DNA of 43,613 nt from the NCBI GenBank assembly GCA_017396465.1, contig JAFQLU010000006.1, forward strand, positions 1-43,613. Reading direction: 5' to 3'. A program made the position numbers and the translations under genes. Below, piece by piece: positions 15,832-23,885 of the stretch (positions within the stretch are counted from its first letter, which is position 1; each line of letters opens with the position of its first letter). Below the pieces are notes generated by a model that saw only the letters and a program-made list of their open reading frames with translations, was not told the origin of the DNA and searched no databases. The DNA is from Clostridia bacterium (GTDB lineage: Bacteria; Bacillota; Clostridia; UBA1381; UBA9506).

Positions 15832-16764
15832 ATGATGAAAAAAATCATAAGCAGTCTGCTTTGCATTCTTATTATGCTCTGCAGCACCGTCTGCTTCGCG
15901 GCAGACCCGATTCGTGTGGAGCTGGACTATGCTCCCATCACCTTTGACCAGGACCCCATGATTGTGAACGACAGAACCATGGTTCCTGTCCGTGCCATTT
16001 TTGAAGCTATGGGTGCTTCCGTAGAATGGAACGCAGAGACACAGACCGTCACCTCCAGACTGGGCAACTTAACCGTTGTTATGGTGATTGATAACCCCGT
16101 TATGACGATTAACGGCGGTATCAAAACCATGGACACCGCGCCCATCATCCGCGGCGGACGAACACTGGTTCCCGTTCGCGCCGTTTCCGAAAGCTTCGGC
16201 TGTGAAGTGGCATGGGATGGGAATAAACGCTTGGTCAGTATTTTTTCGCAGGATTTCCAGAAACGGATAGAAACTGCAGATTCCTTCGGCTATGTGAAGC
16301 AGCTGACAGACGGCACAAAAAAAGCCAATGCTGCGTTCGGCCTTTCCTATTTCCATGATTACACCGTCAAAACCGACACGGCAGACGGAACTGTGATTGA
16401 AATTTCCGCCACCTCCGATGCCGGCCATGCGTCTTTAAACATCCGCACGGATTTATATTCCGGCAAGGAAGAACCGCCGACAGAAGCATACGCAGAAAGT
16501 GTTGCAGAAGGCATTGTCACGGTTCTCTCCGGCACCTTGATTTATGCCGGTGTTACAAAAATCAACGGCACAGATTTTGTTGAAATCACCTACACCGCTC
16601 CCGGCATCGTACACGGCATCACCGATATGGACCCTGAAACCACTATCTACATTGCCAGAAAGAACGGTGTGGTATATACCATGACTTATACTGTGCACGG
16701 CGAGGTAAATAAAGACACACGCAGTGATTTTGGTTATATGATTCATTCTATGCTGATTGCATAA
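15832..16764 (+). CDS. Secreted protein with copper-amine-oxidase-N domain
   Basis: A 310-residue exported protein. Signal peptide about 1-24 (ending CFAA). Residues about 28-135 form a Cu_amine_oxidN1 domain (PF07833 type) with the duplicated motif: RTMVPVRAIFEAMG, then GRTLVPVRAVSESFG, each followed by a V-x-W segment (VEWN, VAWD). In clostridia such domains sit on surface proteins and probably bind cell wall; no copper oxidase activity is implied. Residues about 145-310 are a PsbP-like alpha/beta domain of unknown role. AAGGAG precedes the ATG by 9 bases. First gene of a three-gene operon; the same domain recurs at the C-terminus of the protein encoded at 21805-23748. Confidence 0.87.
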   Translation: MMKKIISSLLCILIMLCSTVCFAADPIRVELDYAPITFDQDPMIVNDRTMVPVRAIFEAMGASVEWNAETQTVTSRLGNLTVVMVIDNPVMTINGGIKTMDTAPIIRGGRTLVPVRAVSESFGCEVAWDGNKRLVSIFSQDFQKRIETADSFGYVKQLTDGTKKANAAFGLSYFHDYTVKTDTADGTVIEISATSDAGHASLNIRTDLYSGKEEPPTEAYAESVAEGIVTVLSGTLIYAGVTKINGTDFVEITYTAPGIVHGITDMDPETTIYIARKNGVVYTMTYTVHGEVNKDTRSDFGYMIHSMLIA

Positions 16765-16800
16765 TAGACTTGATTATCGATAACGAAGGAAGCGAATCCC

Positions 16801-17334
16801 ATGAAGCAGAAAACTCTTTTTCTTTCCGTTTGTATCCTGATTCTATGTCTTTTGTCCGGCTGTGTGATAACGCCGGGACAAAGCAAGCCGGTTATATCGG
16901 ACGATACGGTAACTGTGCACTTGTTTGCAAAGGATTATATAGGAAAAGAAAAAGCAGAGGTGGAGTCGCTTCTGGGCGGTTTTGTGCAGGAGGAATACTA
17001 TAACGGCGGTTTGATTTATAAATTTGCCCGCTCGGATATGTGGTTCTGGTTCGGTGTATATTCTGCACCTTATGCAGAGGTTCCCAGCGATGCGACCTGC
17101 TGTCTTGTGATAGCACCGCTCGCGGAAGCGGCAGTTTTTGAAACGGAAACCGTTTCTGCAAATGAGCTTTCCGAAAAGCTAGGATTTTCCTTTACGGAAC
17201 CGACATATAACGAACTGGATTGCTTATATAACTACGCCGCAGAGCAAGACGGTATTTCCTGTTTTGTTACCTGCGCAGACGACGGAACCGTTTTCGTAAA
17301 CGAAGACATCGCAACCTATACCCTGGCAAAATAG
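16801..17334 (+). CDS. Putative lipoprotein of unknown function
   Basis: A 177-residue protein. Signal peptide MKQKTLFLSVCILILCLLSGC with lipobox LSGC and Cys 21 as the expected lipidation site. The mature part has a segment (about 45-80, IGKEKAEVESLLGGF) that resembles the start of small SmpA/PASTA-like modules, but I do not assign a family. It lies 36 bases after the preceding gene and 11 bases before the DUF554 gene, so all three are probably one operon. Function unknown. Confidence 0.7.
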   Translation: MKQKTLFLSVCILILCLLSGCVITPGQSKPVISDDTVTVHLFAKDYIGKEKAEVESLLGGFVQEEYYNGGLIYKFARSDMWFWFGVYSAPYAEVPSDATCCLVIAPLAEAAVFETETVSANELSEKLGFSFTEPTYNELDCLYNYAAEQDGISCFVTCADDGTVFVNEDIATYTLAK

Positions 17335-17345
17335 CGGAGGCACAT

Positions 17346-18041
17346 ATGTACGCATTGTTAGGAACGTTTGTAAATACGATTGCCGTTTTAATCGGCGGCA
17401 GCATCGGACTGATTTTGAAAAAAGGATTACCGGAGCGCGTGGCAGACACGGTGATGAAAGGCATCGGGCTTTGCGTAATCTACATTGGAATTGACGGATG
17501 TTTAGAAGGAAGCAACGCCTTAATCACTATCATTTCCGCCGCAGTTGGCGCAGTGATCGGTGAGCTTTTAGATTTAGACGGCAAGGTAAACCGTCTGGGC
17601 GGATGGTTGGAGCGAAAAGTTTCCAAAAACGCAGAAGAGGGAAAGAACACCATTGCAAAAGGCTTTGTTTCCGCAAGTCTTCTGTTTTGCGTCGGCGCCA
17701 TGACCATTGTCGGTTCGTTAAACAGCGGTCTTTCCGGCGACCATCAGATGCTTTATACCAAATCCCTTTTAGACTTTATCGCAGCCATCATCTTCGCATC
17801 CTCTTTAGGCGTCGGCGTTTTGTTTTCTGCCGTTTTTGTGTTGGTGTATCAGGGTGCAATTACCTTACTTGCAGGCCTTGTCGCACCGTTTTTAACAGAG
17901 GTGGTTATTGCGGAAATGACCTGCATCGGCTCTGTGCTGATTATGGGAATCGGTCTGAATATGTTAGGAATCACAAAGCTGAAAATGATGAATTATGTTC
18001 CTGCTATATTCCTGCCGATTCTGTTATGTACGTTTATGTAA
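17346..18041 (+). CDS. DUF554 family membrane protein (YdfK-like)
   Basis: A 231-residue integral membrane protein matching the DUF554 family throughout. The N-terminal GTFVNTIAVLIGGSIGLILKKG segment is split by glycines, a central stretch reads CVGAMTIVGSLNSGLSGD, and six or so hydrophobic segments follow, ending in a Leu/Ile-rich helix. The family is widespread in Firmicutes with no established biochemical role; transport is often guessed. Last gene of its operon; the strong 18056-18102 inverted repeat follows. Confidence 0.9.
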   Translation: MYALLGTFVNTIAVLIGGSIGLILKKGLPERVADTVMKGIGLCVIYIGIDGCLEGSNALITIISAAVGAVIGELLDLDGKVNRLGGWLERKVSKNAEEGKNTIAKGFVSASLLFCVGAMTIVGSLNSGLSGDHQMLYTKSLLDFIAAIIFASSLGVGVLFSAVFVLVYQGAITLLAGLVAPFLTEVVIAEMTCIGSVLIMGIGLNMLGITKLKMMNYVPAIFLPILLCTFM

Positions 18042-18055
18042 TATGTAAAAAACAA

Positions 18056-18102
18056 ATAAACGAAGAAAGCGTGTACAAATTGTACACGCTTTCTTCGTTT
18101 AT
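18056..18102. terminator. Bidirectional terminator between convergent operons
   Basis: A near-perfect 23-bp inverted repeat (18056-18078 and 18080-18102, one central base). It follows the DUF554 gene and overlaps the stop of the convergent histidine kinase gene. The T tracts are short, but the stem is exceptionally long. Confidence 0.8.
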
Positions 18103-19535
18103 GCTTTATTTTTGGGTAATATCAGCGTAAAAACAGTTCCTTCGCCTTCGGTGCTTTCAACTGAAATGGTTCCGTTATGAAGCCGGGTAATTTGCTTCAC
18201 CATAGAAAGACCCAGCCCCATGCTGCCGTCTGTTCCTGTCCTCGCTTTGTCGCCGCGGTAGAACCTCTCCCAGATATTCGGCAAATCTTCCGTAGATATT
18301 CCAACGCCGTCATCTGCCACCTTGAACACCACACCGTTCTTCTCTTCATATAAAGACACAGTGATATGTCCGTTTTCTTTTCCGTACTGATAGGCGTTGG
18401 AAATCAGGTTGATAAAGAGACGCATCATCAGGCTGCTGTCTGCCAGAGCGTATATATTTGGTGTGATTTCTTTCGTTAAGGTGATAGTCTTTTCCCGGAT
18501 TTCTGTCTGCTCGTCGCAAACGGTTTCCAAAAGCTCGGAAAGATTCATTTTCTCTAATTCCGGCACAAAGGTTTCCTTATCCATGCGGGAAATTGCCAAA
18601 AGCTCTTTAATCAACTTTGCCATTTTATTTCCTTGCCGTTTCACCACGGAAAGAGACTCCCGAAATTCTTCCTCTGTTTTGGCGCATTCTTCTGCGTATT
18701 CACATTCCGACAAAATCACCGCAACCGGTGTCCGCAGTTCGTGAGACGCATCGGAAGTGAACTGTTTTTCCGATTCAAAGGCGTGCTGAATTTTTCCCAG
18801 CATCTCGTCAAAAACAGATGCCAGCTGATACACTTCGTCTTTTCCTTCCCCTAAATTGATTCTGCGGGAAAGGTCATTACTGTCAGCAATCGCCTGCGCC
18901 GTTTTCCGCATTTTGGTGATTGGCATAAGTGCGCTTCCAACGATAAAATATCCACCTACCGCCGCTATGGCTATCAGCACGCAAATCAGGAGATAGTCCG
19001 AAGCCATGGTGGAATTCACCGCATTCTGGGCGTTGCTCAGGTCGGAAACGCCTTTTACCCACAGAACCCGATTGTCATTCAGTAAAATTTTTCTGTCAAA
19101 GTTCAGATATTTCACGCCGCTTACCGACAAAACACGGATTTTCCCGTCCACAAAATCGATAGAGGACAGCTCAAAGGGAATTCGTCCGGTTTGCTCTTCG
19201 CCGTTTTCGTTATACACGGCTATATGCACGCCGCCCATGTAGGTTTTGGGACCACCTTGCCGCGGTGGTTGCTTGCCCATTGGCATTTCGGGTCTTTCGT
19301 TGTCGGAAGCCCCTTTCGCCTTTTGCCCTGTCTTGTCATTTGGGGGAGTCACACCGTTATTGCGAACCGTAAAGCCTGCAAACTCTTCCACGGTAGTGCA
19401 AAGGGTTCTCTCTATATTATGCTTAATCTGCGAGGAACGGTGCAGCGTCATCACGAAAAACACACAGGTGGCAACCAGAAACATCGCCAGCGCAAACCAC
19501 GCCGTTACCCGCGCTTTGATAGAAAACCGTTTCAT
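18099..19535 (-). CDS. Sensor histidine kinase
   Basis: A 478-residue two-component sensor kinase. It has two transmembrane segments (about 11-31 and 182-204) around a roughly 150-residue outside domain with a Pro/Gly/Lys-rich stretch (about 62-98). A HAMP linker follows, then HisKA with the phospho-acceptor His265 in SDASHELRTP, and HATPase_c with N box NLISNAYQYG, G1 VADDGVGIS, F box ERFYRGDK and G2 GLGLSMV. It autophosphorylates and passes phosphate to the response regulator upstream. ATG overlaps the regulator's stop (ATGA), with GGAGG 7 bases upstream. The signal is unknown; location at the end of the VTC/DUF4956/beta-helix operon suggests it senses or controls the envelope. Confidence 0.95.
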   Translation of the reverse strand: MKRFSIKARVTAWFALAMFLVATCVFFVMTLHRSSQIKHNIERTLCTTVEEFAGFTVRNNGVTPPNDKTGQKAKGASDNERPEMPMGKQPPRQGGPKTYMGGVHIAVYNENGEEQTGRIPFELSSIDFVDGKIRVLSVSGVKYLNFDRKILLNDNRVLWVKGVSDLSNAQNAVNSTMASDYLLICVLIAIAAVGGYFIVGSALMPITKMRKTAQAIADSNDLSRRINLGEGKDEVYQLASVFDEMLGKIQHAFESEKQFTSDASHELRTPVAVILSECEYAEECAKTEEEFRESLSVVKRQGNKMAKLIKELLAISRMDKETFVPELEKMNLSELLETVCDEQTEIREKTITLTKEITPNIYALADSSLMMRLFINLISNAYQYGKENGHITVSLYEEKNGVVFKVADDGVGISTEDLPNIWERFYRGDKARTGTDGSMGLGLSMVKQITRLHNGTISVESTEGEGTVFTLILPKNKA

Positions 19536-20209
19536 TCCGTTTCCTCCTTCAGTACATAGCCTTTTCCACGGATGGTGTGCAGAAGCTTTTTCTTAAAATC
19601 ATCGTCGATTTTCCGACGGAGATATCGGATATACACGTCCACCACATTGGAGCCGCCTGCATAATCAAAATTCCAGATATGGTTTTCGATTTTCTCACGG
19701 GAAAGAACAATCCCCTTGTTCATCAGCATATATTCCAAAATGGCAAACTCTTTGGCAGACAGTTCGATTTCTTTTCCGTCCCTTGTTACCAGGTGCTTTC
19801 CGATATCCATAGTCAGGTCACCAACAGATAGTATATTTGTGCTTTCGCCTGCTTTTTTTCGCGTCATCACGCGGATTCTTGCCAAAAGCTCGTCAAAAGC
19901 AAAGGGCTTTACCAGATAATCCTCTGCGCCGGCATCTAAACCTGTCACTTTATCCTGCACAGAATCCTTTGCCGTTAAAAAAAGAACAGGAGTATTGTTA
20001 TTTTGGCTTCTCATGCTCCGCACGACGGAAAGACCGTCCATTTCCGGCATCATAATATCCAAAAGCACGGCATCATATTCGCCTACTGCAAGAAAGTCTA
20101 AAGACTCCTCGCCGTCAAAGCAGCTATCTACGCTATAGCCTTCCTTTTCCAGCCTTTTCGTGATAATCCGGTTTAAGTCGCGTTCGTCTTCTGCAACCAG
20201 TATTCTCAT
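19532..20209 (-). CDS. OmpR/PhoB-family response regulator
   Basis: A 225-residue DNA-binding response regulator. The receiver domain (1-120) has acidic residues E7/D8, phospho-acceptor D51 in LLDIMMPEMDG, the switch Thr in FLTAKD and Lys in LVKPF. The winged-helix domain (about 128-225) has the ELSAKEFAILEYML recognition region and ends YVDVYIRYLRRKI...IRGKGYVL. It is translationally coupled to the kinase gene by a 4-base overlap and lies 53 bases after the DUF4956 gene. It probably regulates its own operon. Confidence 0.95.
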   Translation of the reverse strand: MRILVAEDERDLNRIITKRLEKEGYSVDSCFDGEESLDFLAVGEYDAVLLDIMMPEMDGLSVVRSMRSQNNNTPVLFLTAKDSVQDKVTGLDAGAEDYLVKPFAFDELLARIRVMTRKKAGESTNILSVGDLTMDIGKHLVTRDGKEIELSAKEFAILEYMLMNKGIVLSREKIENHIWNFDYAGGSNVVDVYIRYLRRKIDDDFKKKLLHTIRGKGYVLKEETE

Positions 20210-20262
20210 AAAACCATCTCCGTTCTGTTTTTATTGTATCACGGATACTCCGGGTTTTCAAG

Positions 20263-20949
20263 TTATTTTACCACTGCAGGGATATCAGAAAGCGCCACCG
20301 TGAGATTTCCGTTTAAACAGCGCACGGCATCGATAAAGGATTTCTCGTCTGTATCCTTTTTCAAAACCACATGATAGGTCAGCACAAACACAGAGCCTAA
20401 ATCTGCCGTTTTCACGCCGTATAGCTTTGCGGTATCGGTGAAATTCTCAAACACCTCGGAAAAAGCATCTGCATAATTCATACTTTCCGGAACGGTGATT
20501 TTCAGCATCCGCATCGCACATTTTCCTGCGCCAAAACCGATTTTCTCCAGAAGAAGCATCACGGCGCAAAGAAGCACAACAAACAAAAAGCCGTACACAT
20601 AAAAGCCTACGCCGCAGGCAAGACCTGCCGCCACGGAGAAAAACACATATCCGATTTCCTTCGGGTCACCTGCCGTGCTGCGGAAACGGATAATAGATAC
20701 CGTTCCAGCCAGAGAAAAGGCGCGGGCAACATTGCTTCCCACAAACAGGATAATCACGCTCATAATCACGGGAAGCATAAAAAGAGTCAGAACAAAATTT
20801 TGATGAACATTTGCTTCCCGGTTGGTGAAACGGTATGTTAAACCAATCAGCACGCCGCTGAGGGCGGAAAATAAAAAGGTGAGTATCGCGGCAGTAACGG
20901 AAAAGGTTTCCGCAGGATCCGCCGCTACATTTGCAAAAAAATCTATCAT
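20263..20949 (-). CDS. DUF4956 membrane protein
   Basis: A 228-residue protein with about four membrane segments in its first 140 residues and a soluble C-terminal part of about 85 residues. The motif SLAGTVSIIRFRSTAGDPKE between helices is diagnostic of DUF4956. The family often sits beside VTC-domain genes and CotH or surface beta-helix genes in Clostridia, but its activity is not established; partnership with the VTC protein at the membrane is inferred from this pairing. The start at 20949 has AAAGGAA upstream; the longer open frame is not supported. A hairpin occupies the 94-base gap after the VTC gene. Confidence 0.85.
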   Translation of the reverse strand: MIDFFANVAADPAETFSVTAAILTFLFSALSGVLIGLTYRFTNREANVHQNFVLTLFMLPVIMSVIILFVGSNVARAFSLAGTVSIIRFRSTAGDPKEIGYVFFSVAAGLACGVGFYVYGFLFVVLLCAVMLLLEKIGFGAGKCAMRMLKITVPESMNYADAFSEVFENFTDTAKLYGVKTADLGSVFVLTYHVVLKKDTDEKSFIDAVRCLNGNLTVALSDIPAVVK

Positions 20950-20976
20950 GGTTTGATTCCTTTCATGTTGAGTTTT

Positions 20977-21016
20977 CCGCAAAGAACCGGAAGAAATTCC
21001 TTCCGGCACTTTGCGG
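20977..21016 (-). other. Intercistronic hairpin between VTC and DUF4956 genes
   Basis: Two stacked stems, 20977-20984 with 21009-21016 (8 bp) and 20987-20992 with 21001-21006 (6 bp), around a 2x2 internal loop. There is no T tract, so it is not a typical terminator. It may stabilise or process the mRNA within the operon. Confidence 0.6.
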
Positions 21017-21043
21017 TATACAGGGAGTAAGAATGAAGAAATG

Positions 21044-21793
21044 TTATGCAATCTCGGAAGGAATTTCCAAAAAGGTGTTTTCTCCCGAGAGCATTTGCTG
21101 ATAAAAGGTGCCGTATTTGGAAAAGCTTTGCTTTTTCGCACCGTTTTTCTCTAAAAGCTCTGTGAGCCATAAGGGGGCGCCAAACCTTGTTTTCACTTCC
21201 AGCACATAGTAATCAGGAGAAAGTATCGGCACGCCCATATCTTTTGCCGTCAGCGTAAGCGATGTATCTCTTGCCCGAAGATTGGTGTCGAAAGATATGC
21301 GCAAATCATGGGTTTCGCAATCAAAATAAGCAATGCGGTCATACGCCACATACGCCTTTGGCACAAGAGGCGGATATCTTCTAATAAATGCCGAAAGCTC
21401 ATGAACAACCTGCTCATTCATGCCGGGGCGCACCATTGGCATCTCACCCGTCCGGATAAACCGCTCTGCTTCTGCGATAGAAATGGCAGTCCGCCTTTTG
21501 TTCACCAGACCGTGATACTTTTTCTTGATTTCCAGAAATACCGTATCCTTCGGATTTACTCTTCCATAAGAACGAAGGCGGATCTTTTCTTTATAAGCCG
21601 GCTTATCCAAAGAGGTGCGGATTAAGTGGAAGTCCTGCGTATCGTAATAGATATTGCAGATGGGATAAAATCTGCCGTCTGCGCTGTAACGATCTGATTC
21701 CATACGCGCTTTCACACCCTCGTTAATTGCCGAAAACATGGGCTCGTTCAAAATATATTTTTGTTCGTATCGGTTAAATACTTCTATAGCCAC
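21044..21793 (-). CDS. VTC-domain polyphosphate polymerase-like protein
   Basis: A 249-residue cytoplasmic protein covering one VTC domain (PF09359 type, CYTH-like tunnel fold). In yeast Vtc4 this domain makes polyphosphate from ATP. Visible family features are FNRYEQKYIL at the start, the IYYDTQDF strand, basic tunnel residues in KEKIRLRSYG, FLEIKKKY with the acidic metal-binding position, and a C-terminal FSKYG. The tunnel residues look intact, so activity is plausible. The start is GTG 21793, with AGGA 9 bases upstream, 11 bases after the beta-helix gene; an in-frame ATG upstream would overlap that gene. The neighbouring DUF4956 protein may be its membrane partner. Confidence 0.85.
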   Translation of the reverse strand: MAIEVFNRYEQKYILNEPMFSAINEGVKARMESDRYSADGRFYPICNIYYDTQDFHLIRTSLDKPAYKEKIRLRSYGRVNPKDTVFLEIKKKYHGLVNKRRTAISIAEAERFIRTGEMPMVRPGMNEQVVHELSAFIRRYPPLVPKAYVAYDRIAYFDCETHDLRISFDTNLRARDTSLTLTAKDMGVPILSPDYYVLEVKTRFGAPLWLTELLEKNGAKKQSFSKYGTFYQQMLSGENTFLEIPSEIA

Positions 21794-21804
21794 GCCTACA
21801 CATC

Positions 21805-23748
21805 CTAATTGATTTTTACGATTCTGTTTGCCGCATCCCAATCCACCGTGTAGCCGGTGCTTTCTGCAATAAAGCGAACAGGAACCAGGGTTCTGCCCTC
21901 TGCAGATATAATGGGGGCTGTGAGGAGCGAAACAGTTTCTTTTCCTTTTTTCGCTTCTGTTTTGCCAATTACCAACGTGATGGTCACACCGTCCTTTTCT
22001 GCCGTAACGGTCTGCGTTGTTTCGTCCCAGCTCACTTCCATGCCCAATGCTTCAAAAATCGCACGAACAGGAACCAATGTTGTATCGTTTTCAATTACAG
22101 GCTGGGAGTCAAACTGAATTTCTTTATCGCGAAGCGTCACGCGGATGCGGCCTTTTTTGCTTTCGTTCTGTTCGGCTTGGCTTTGATTTTGTTTATTGCC
22201 GCCACGGTTGCCAAAGCCTCCCTGACCTCTGCCTCCGAAACCGCCGCCTGTTCCGACTCGAACCTGTTTTTCCGTCATTTCAATGGTCAGTTTTTCTTCG
22301 CCGTTTACAAAAATCGTATAGGTTTCGCCCTGCTTCAATTCGGGAGAAGTATATACTATGGAATTAAACTTTTTCCCGGCAGTATAGGTAACAATGCTTT
22401 CCCCTGCCGTATTTTTAACAGTAATCTCTGCTCCGCTTTCTGCCATTTCGGAAAGGGAAGCCATAAATGCGCATTGCTCCGAACCGGTGCCGACGCCCAT
22501 CGCCATGCCGCTCATGCCAAGGGCAATAAGCTTTCCGCCGCTCGCTTCAAACAGATATGCATCAATGGCACCGTTGCCGGAGTTTTCAGGGCCGTCCACA
22601 TAAACAGTACCGCCCTTCAGATAGAAATTACCGTTTGTGTCGATACCATCACCTGCGGCGTTGATATGAACCGTACCACCGCTGATGGTCAGGTTGTTTC
22701 CCGTCGAAACCTCGCCGGGCATTCTGCCGCCGCCCATACCGCCGCCGAAACCATCGGGCGGTGTCATTTTATCCATCCACTCATGGCGGGGCATGCCCTC
22801 GGGAGGCGTCACCCCTTCAGGAGGTGTCATACCTTCAGGAGGTGTCATACCTTCAGGAGGTGTCATACCTTCAGGATGTGTTATACCGTCTGTCGGTCTC
22901 TGCCCTCTTTCAGGACGCAACCGTTCTCCGCCCTGTGTTCCATCGGTCTGATTCTGACGGTTTCCGCCCATAAAGCCGGATTCCTGCGTGGTATCGCTTA
23001 AGCCACCGCCTGTGTTGATGCCGTCATCCGTCGCAACTATATTGATTTCGCCGCCGCTGATATCCATGGTTGTGCCGCTTTCGATGCCCTCTTCACATTT
23101 TGTGATGTTAACCACGCCATCGGAGATTATCACATTTTCCTCTGCCTGAATGCCGTCGGAGACTGCGGATATATTTAAGGTTCCGCCAATCATTTCGAAG
23201 GTGTTGTTCACATGGATGCCGTCGGAACCGTTAGATGTGATATTCACGGTGCCGTTTTCAAAGGACAAGTCGTCGTCTGTGGCAATACCGTGCTTGAAAT
23301 TACCTGTAACGGTGAGGATACCGTTTCCTTTGATTTCTAAATCATCATTGGAAAAGAGGGTTGCTTTCGCTTCCGAATCTCCATAATCTGCACCGTCTGC
23401 CAGAAAGTTTTCCGTCCCTTCCGATATGGTAATGAGTGCCTTCTCCGCTTGTTCAAAGAAGATGGCAGGACCGCTCTCATTCGTCAGGCTCATGCCCTTT
23501 AAGCGAAGCTTCACTTTATCCTGTGCGTTAACATAAATCATGCCGTTTTCCTGCGCTCCGGTTACGGTAAAATCGCCGCCCTCTGTAATGGAAATTCTAT
23601 TTTCTTCTACCGAGATACCGTTTCCCGTCACCGTCATGGCGGATAAATTCACCGTTCCCACATTGTCCTCATAAGAAGCACAGGCAGAAATTCCGGTTAA
23701 CATCTGCGATGCAATTACCGCTGCTGTCAATAATGCTATTTTTTTCAA
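21805..23748 (-). CDS. Surface beta-helix carbohydrate-binding protein with copper-amine-oxidase-N domain
   Basis: A 647-residue exported protein, probably a lipoprotein (ISAC, Cys 23). Residues about 50-440 have a repeated strand pattern (GTLNISAVSDGIQAEE, GVVNITKCEEGIESG, GEINIVATDDGINTGG) typical of the PF14262 family; its member Cthe_2159 was described as a beta-helix binding cellulose and polygalacturonate. The insert at about 260-345 is Pro/Gly/Met-rich with TPPEGM repeats. A Gly/Asn-rich linker leads to a C-terminal Cu_amine_oxidN1 domain (about 540-647; TLVPVRAIFEALG, TLVPVRFIAESTG). I start at TTG 23748: AAAGGA lies 8 bases upstream, whereas an ATG 9 bases earlier touches that ribosome binding site. 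It is the first gene of the VTC/DUF4956/two-component operon. Confidence 0.85.
   Translation of the reverse strand: MKKIALLTAAVIASQMLTGISACASYEDNVGTVNLSAMTVTGNGISVEENRISITEGGDFTVTGAQENGMIYVNAQDKVKLRLKGMSLTNESGPAIFFEQAEKALITISEGTENFLADGADYGDSEAKATLFSNDDLEIKGNGILTVTGNFKHGIATDDDLSFENGTVNITSNGSDGIHVNNTFEMIGGTLNISAVSDGIQAEENVIISDGVVNITKCEEGIESGTTMDISGGEINIVATDDGINTGGGLSDTTQESGFMGGNRQNQTDGTQGGERLRPERGQRPTDGITHPEGMTPPEGMTPPEGMTPPEGVTPPEGMPRHEWMDKMTPPDGFGGGMGGGRMPGEVSTGNNLTISGGTVHINAAGDGIDTNGNFYLKGGTVYVDGPENSGNGAIDAYLFEASGGKLIALGMSGMAMGVGTGSEQCAFMASLSEMAESGAEITVKNTAGESIVTYTAGKKFNSIVYTSPELKQGETYTIFVNGEEKLTIEMTEKQVRVGTGGGFGGRGQGGFGNRGGNKQNQSQAEQNESKKGRIRVTLRDKEIQFDSQPVIENDTTLVPVRAIFEALGMEVSWDETTQTVTAEKDGVTITLVIGKTEAKKGKETVSLLTAPIISAEGRTLVPVRFIAESTGYTVDWDAANRIVKIN
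22805..22876. repeat. 18-bp tandem repeats encoding TPPEGM
   Basis: Four 18-base units (consensus GGTGTCATACCTTCAGGA on the plus strand), the first diverged, with further degenerate copies on both sides. They encode a Pro-Glu-Gly-Met repeat inside the beta-helix protein and could vary in copy number. Confidence 0.85.
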
Positions 23749-23833
23749 TGAAATCATCCTTTCTAATTGATGTTACACCTATACTCTACACCGCATTTAT
23801 TAAATCAACATTAAAAAGAATCATTTTTTTGAA

Positions 23834-23871
23834 ATAAAAAAATCACCCTGCAAGCAGAGTGATTTTTTTAT
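23834..23871 (-). terminator. Terminator of hppA
   Basis: ATCAC-C-CTGC-aa-GCAG-A-GTGAT (23842-23863), a stem with one mismatch, followed on the minus strand by TTTTTTTAT. It lies 15 bases after the hppA stop. Confidence 0.85.
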
Positions 23872-23885
23872 TACGTTAGTTAAGT

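Noticed and set aside
22805..22876. Short CRISPR-like repeat
   Set aside because: The 18-bp units are directly adjacent without spacers and are in frame within a coding sequence.
22177..23001. 274-codon open frame on the plus strand
   Set aside because: It lies antisense to the beta-helix protein gene, has no ribosome binding site and a Cys/His-rich composition typical of a shadow frame; the minus-strand product has clear domains.
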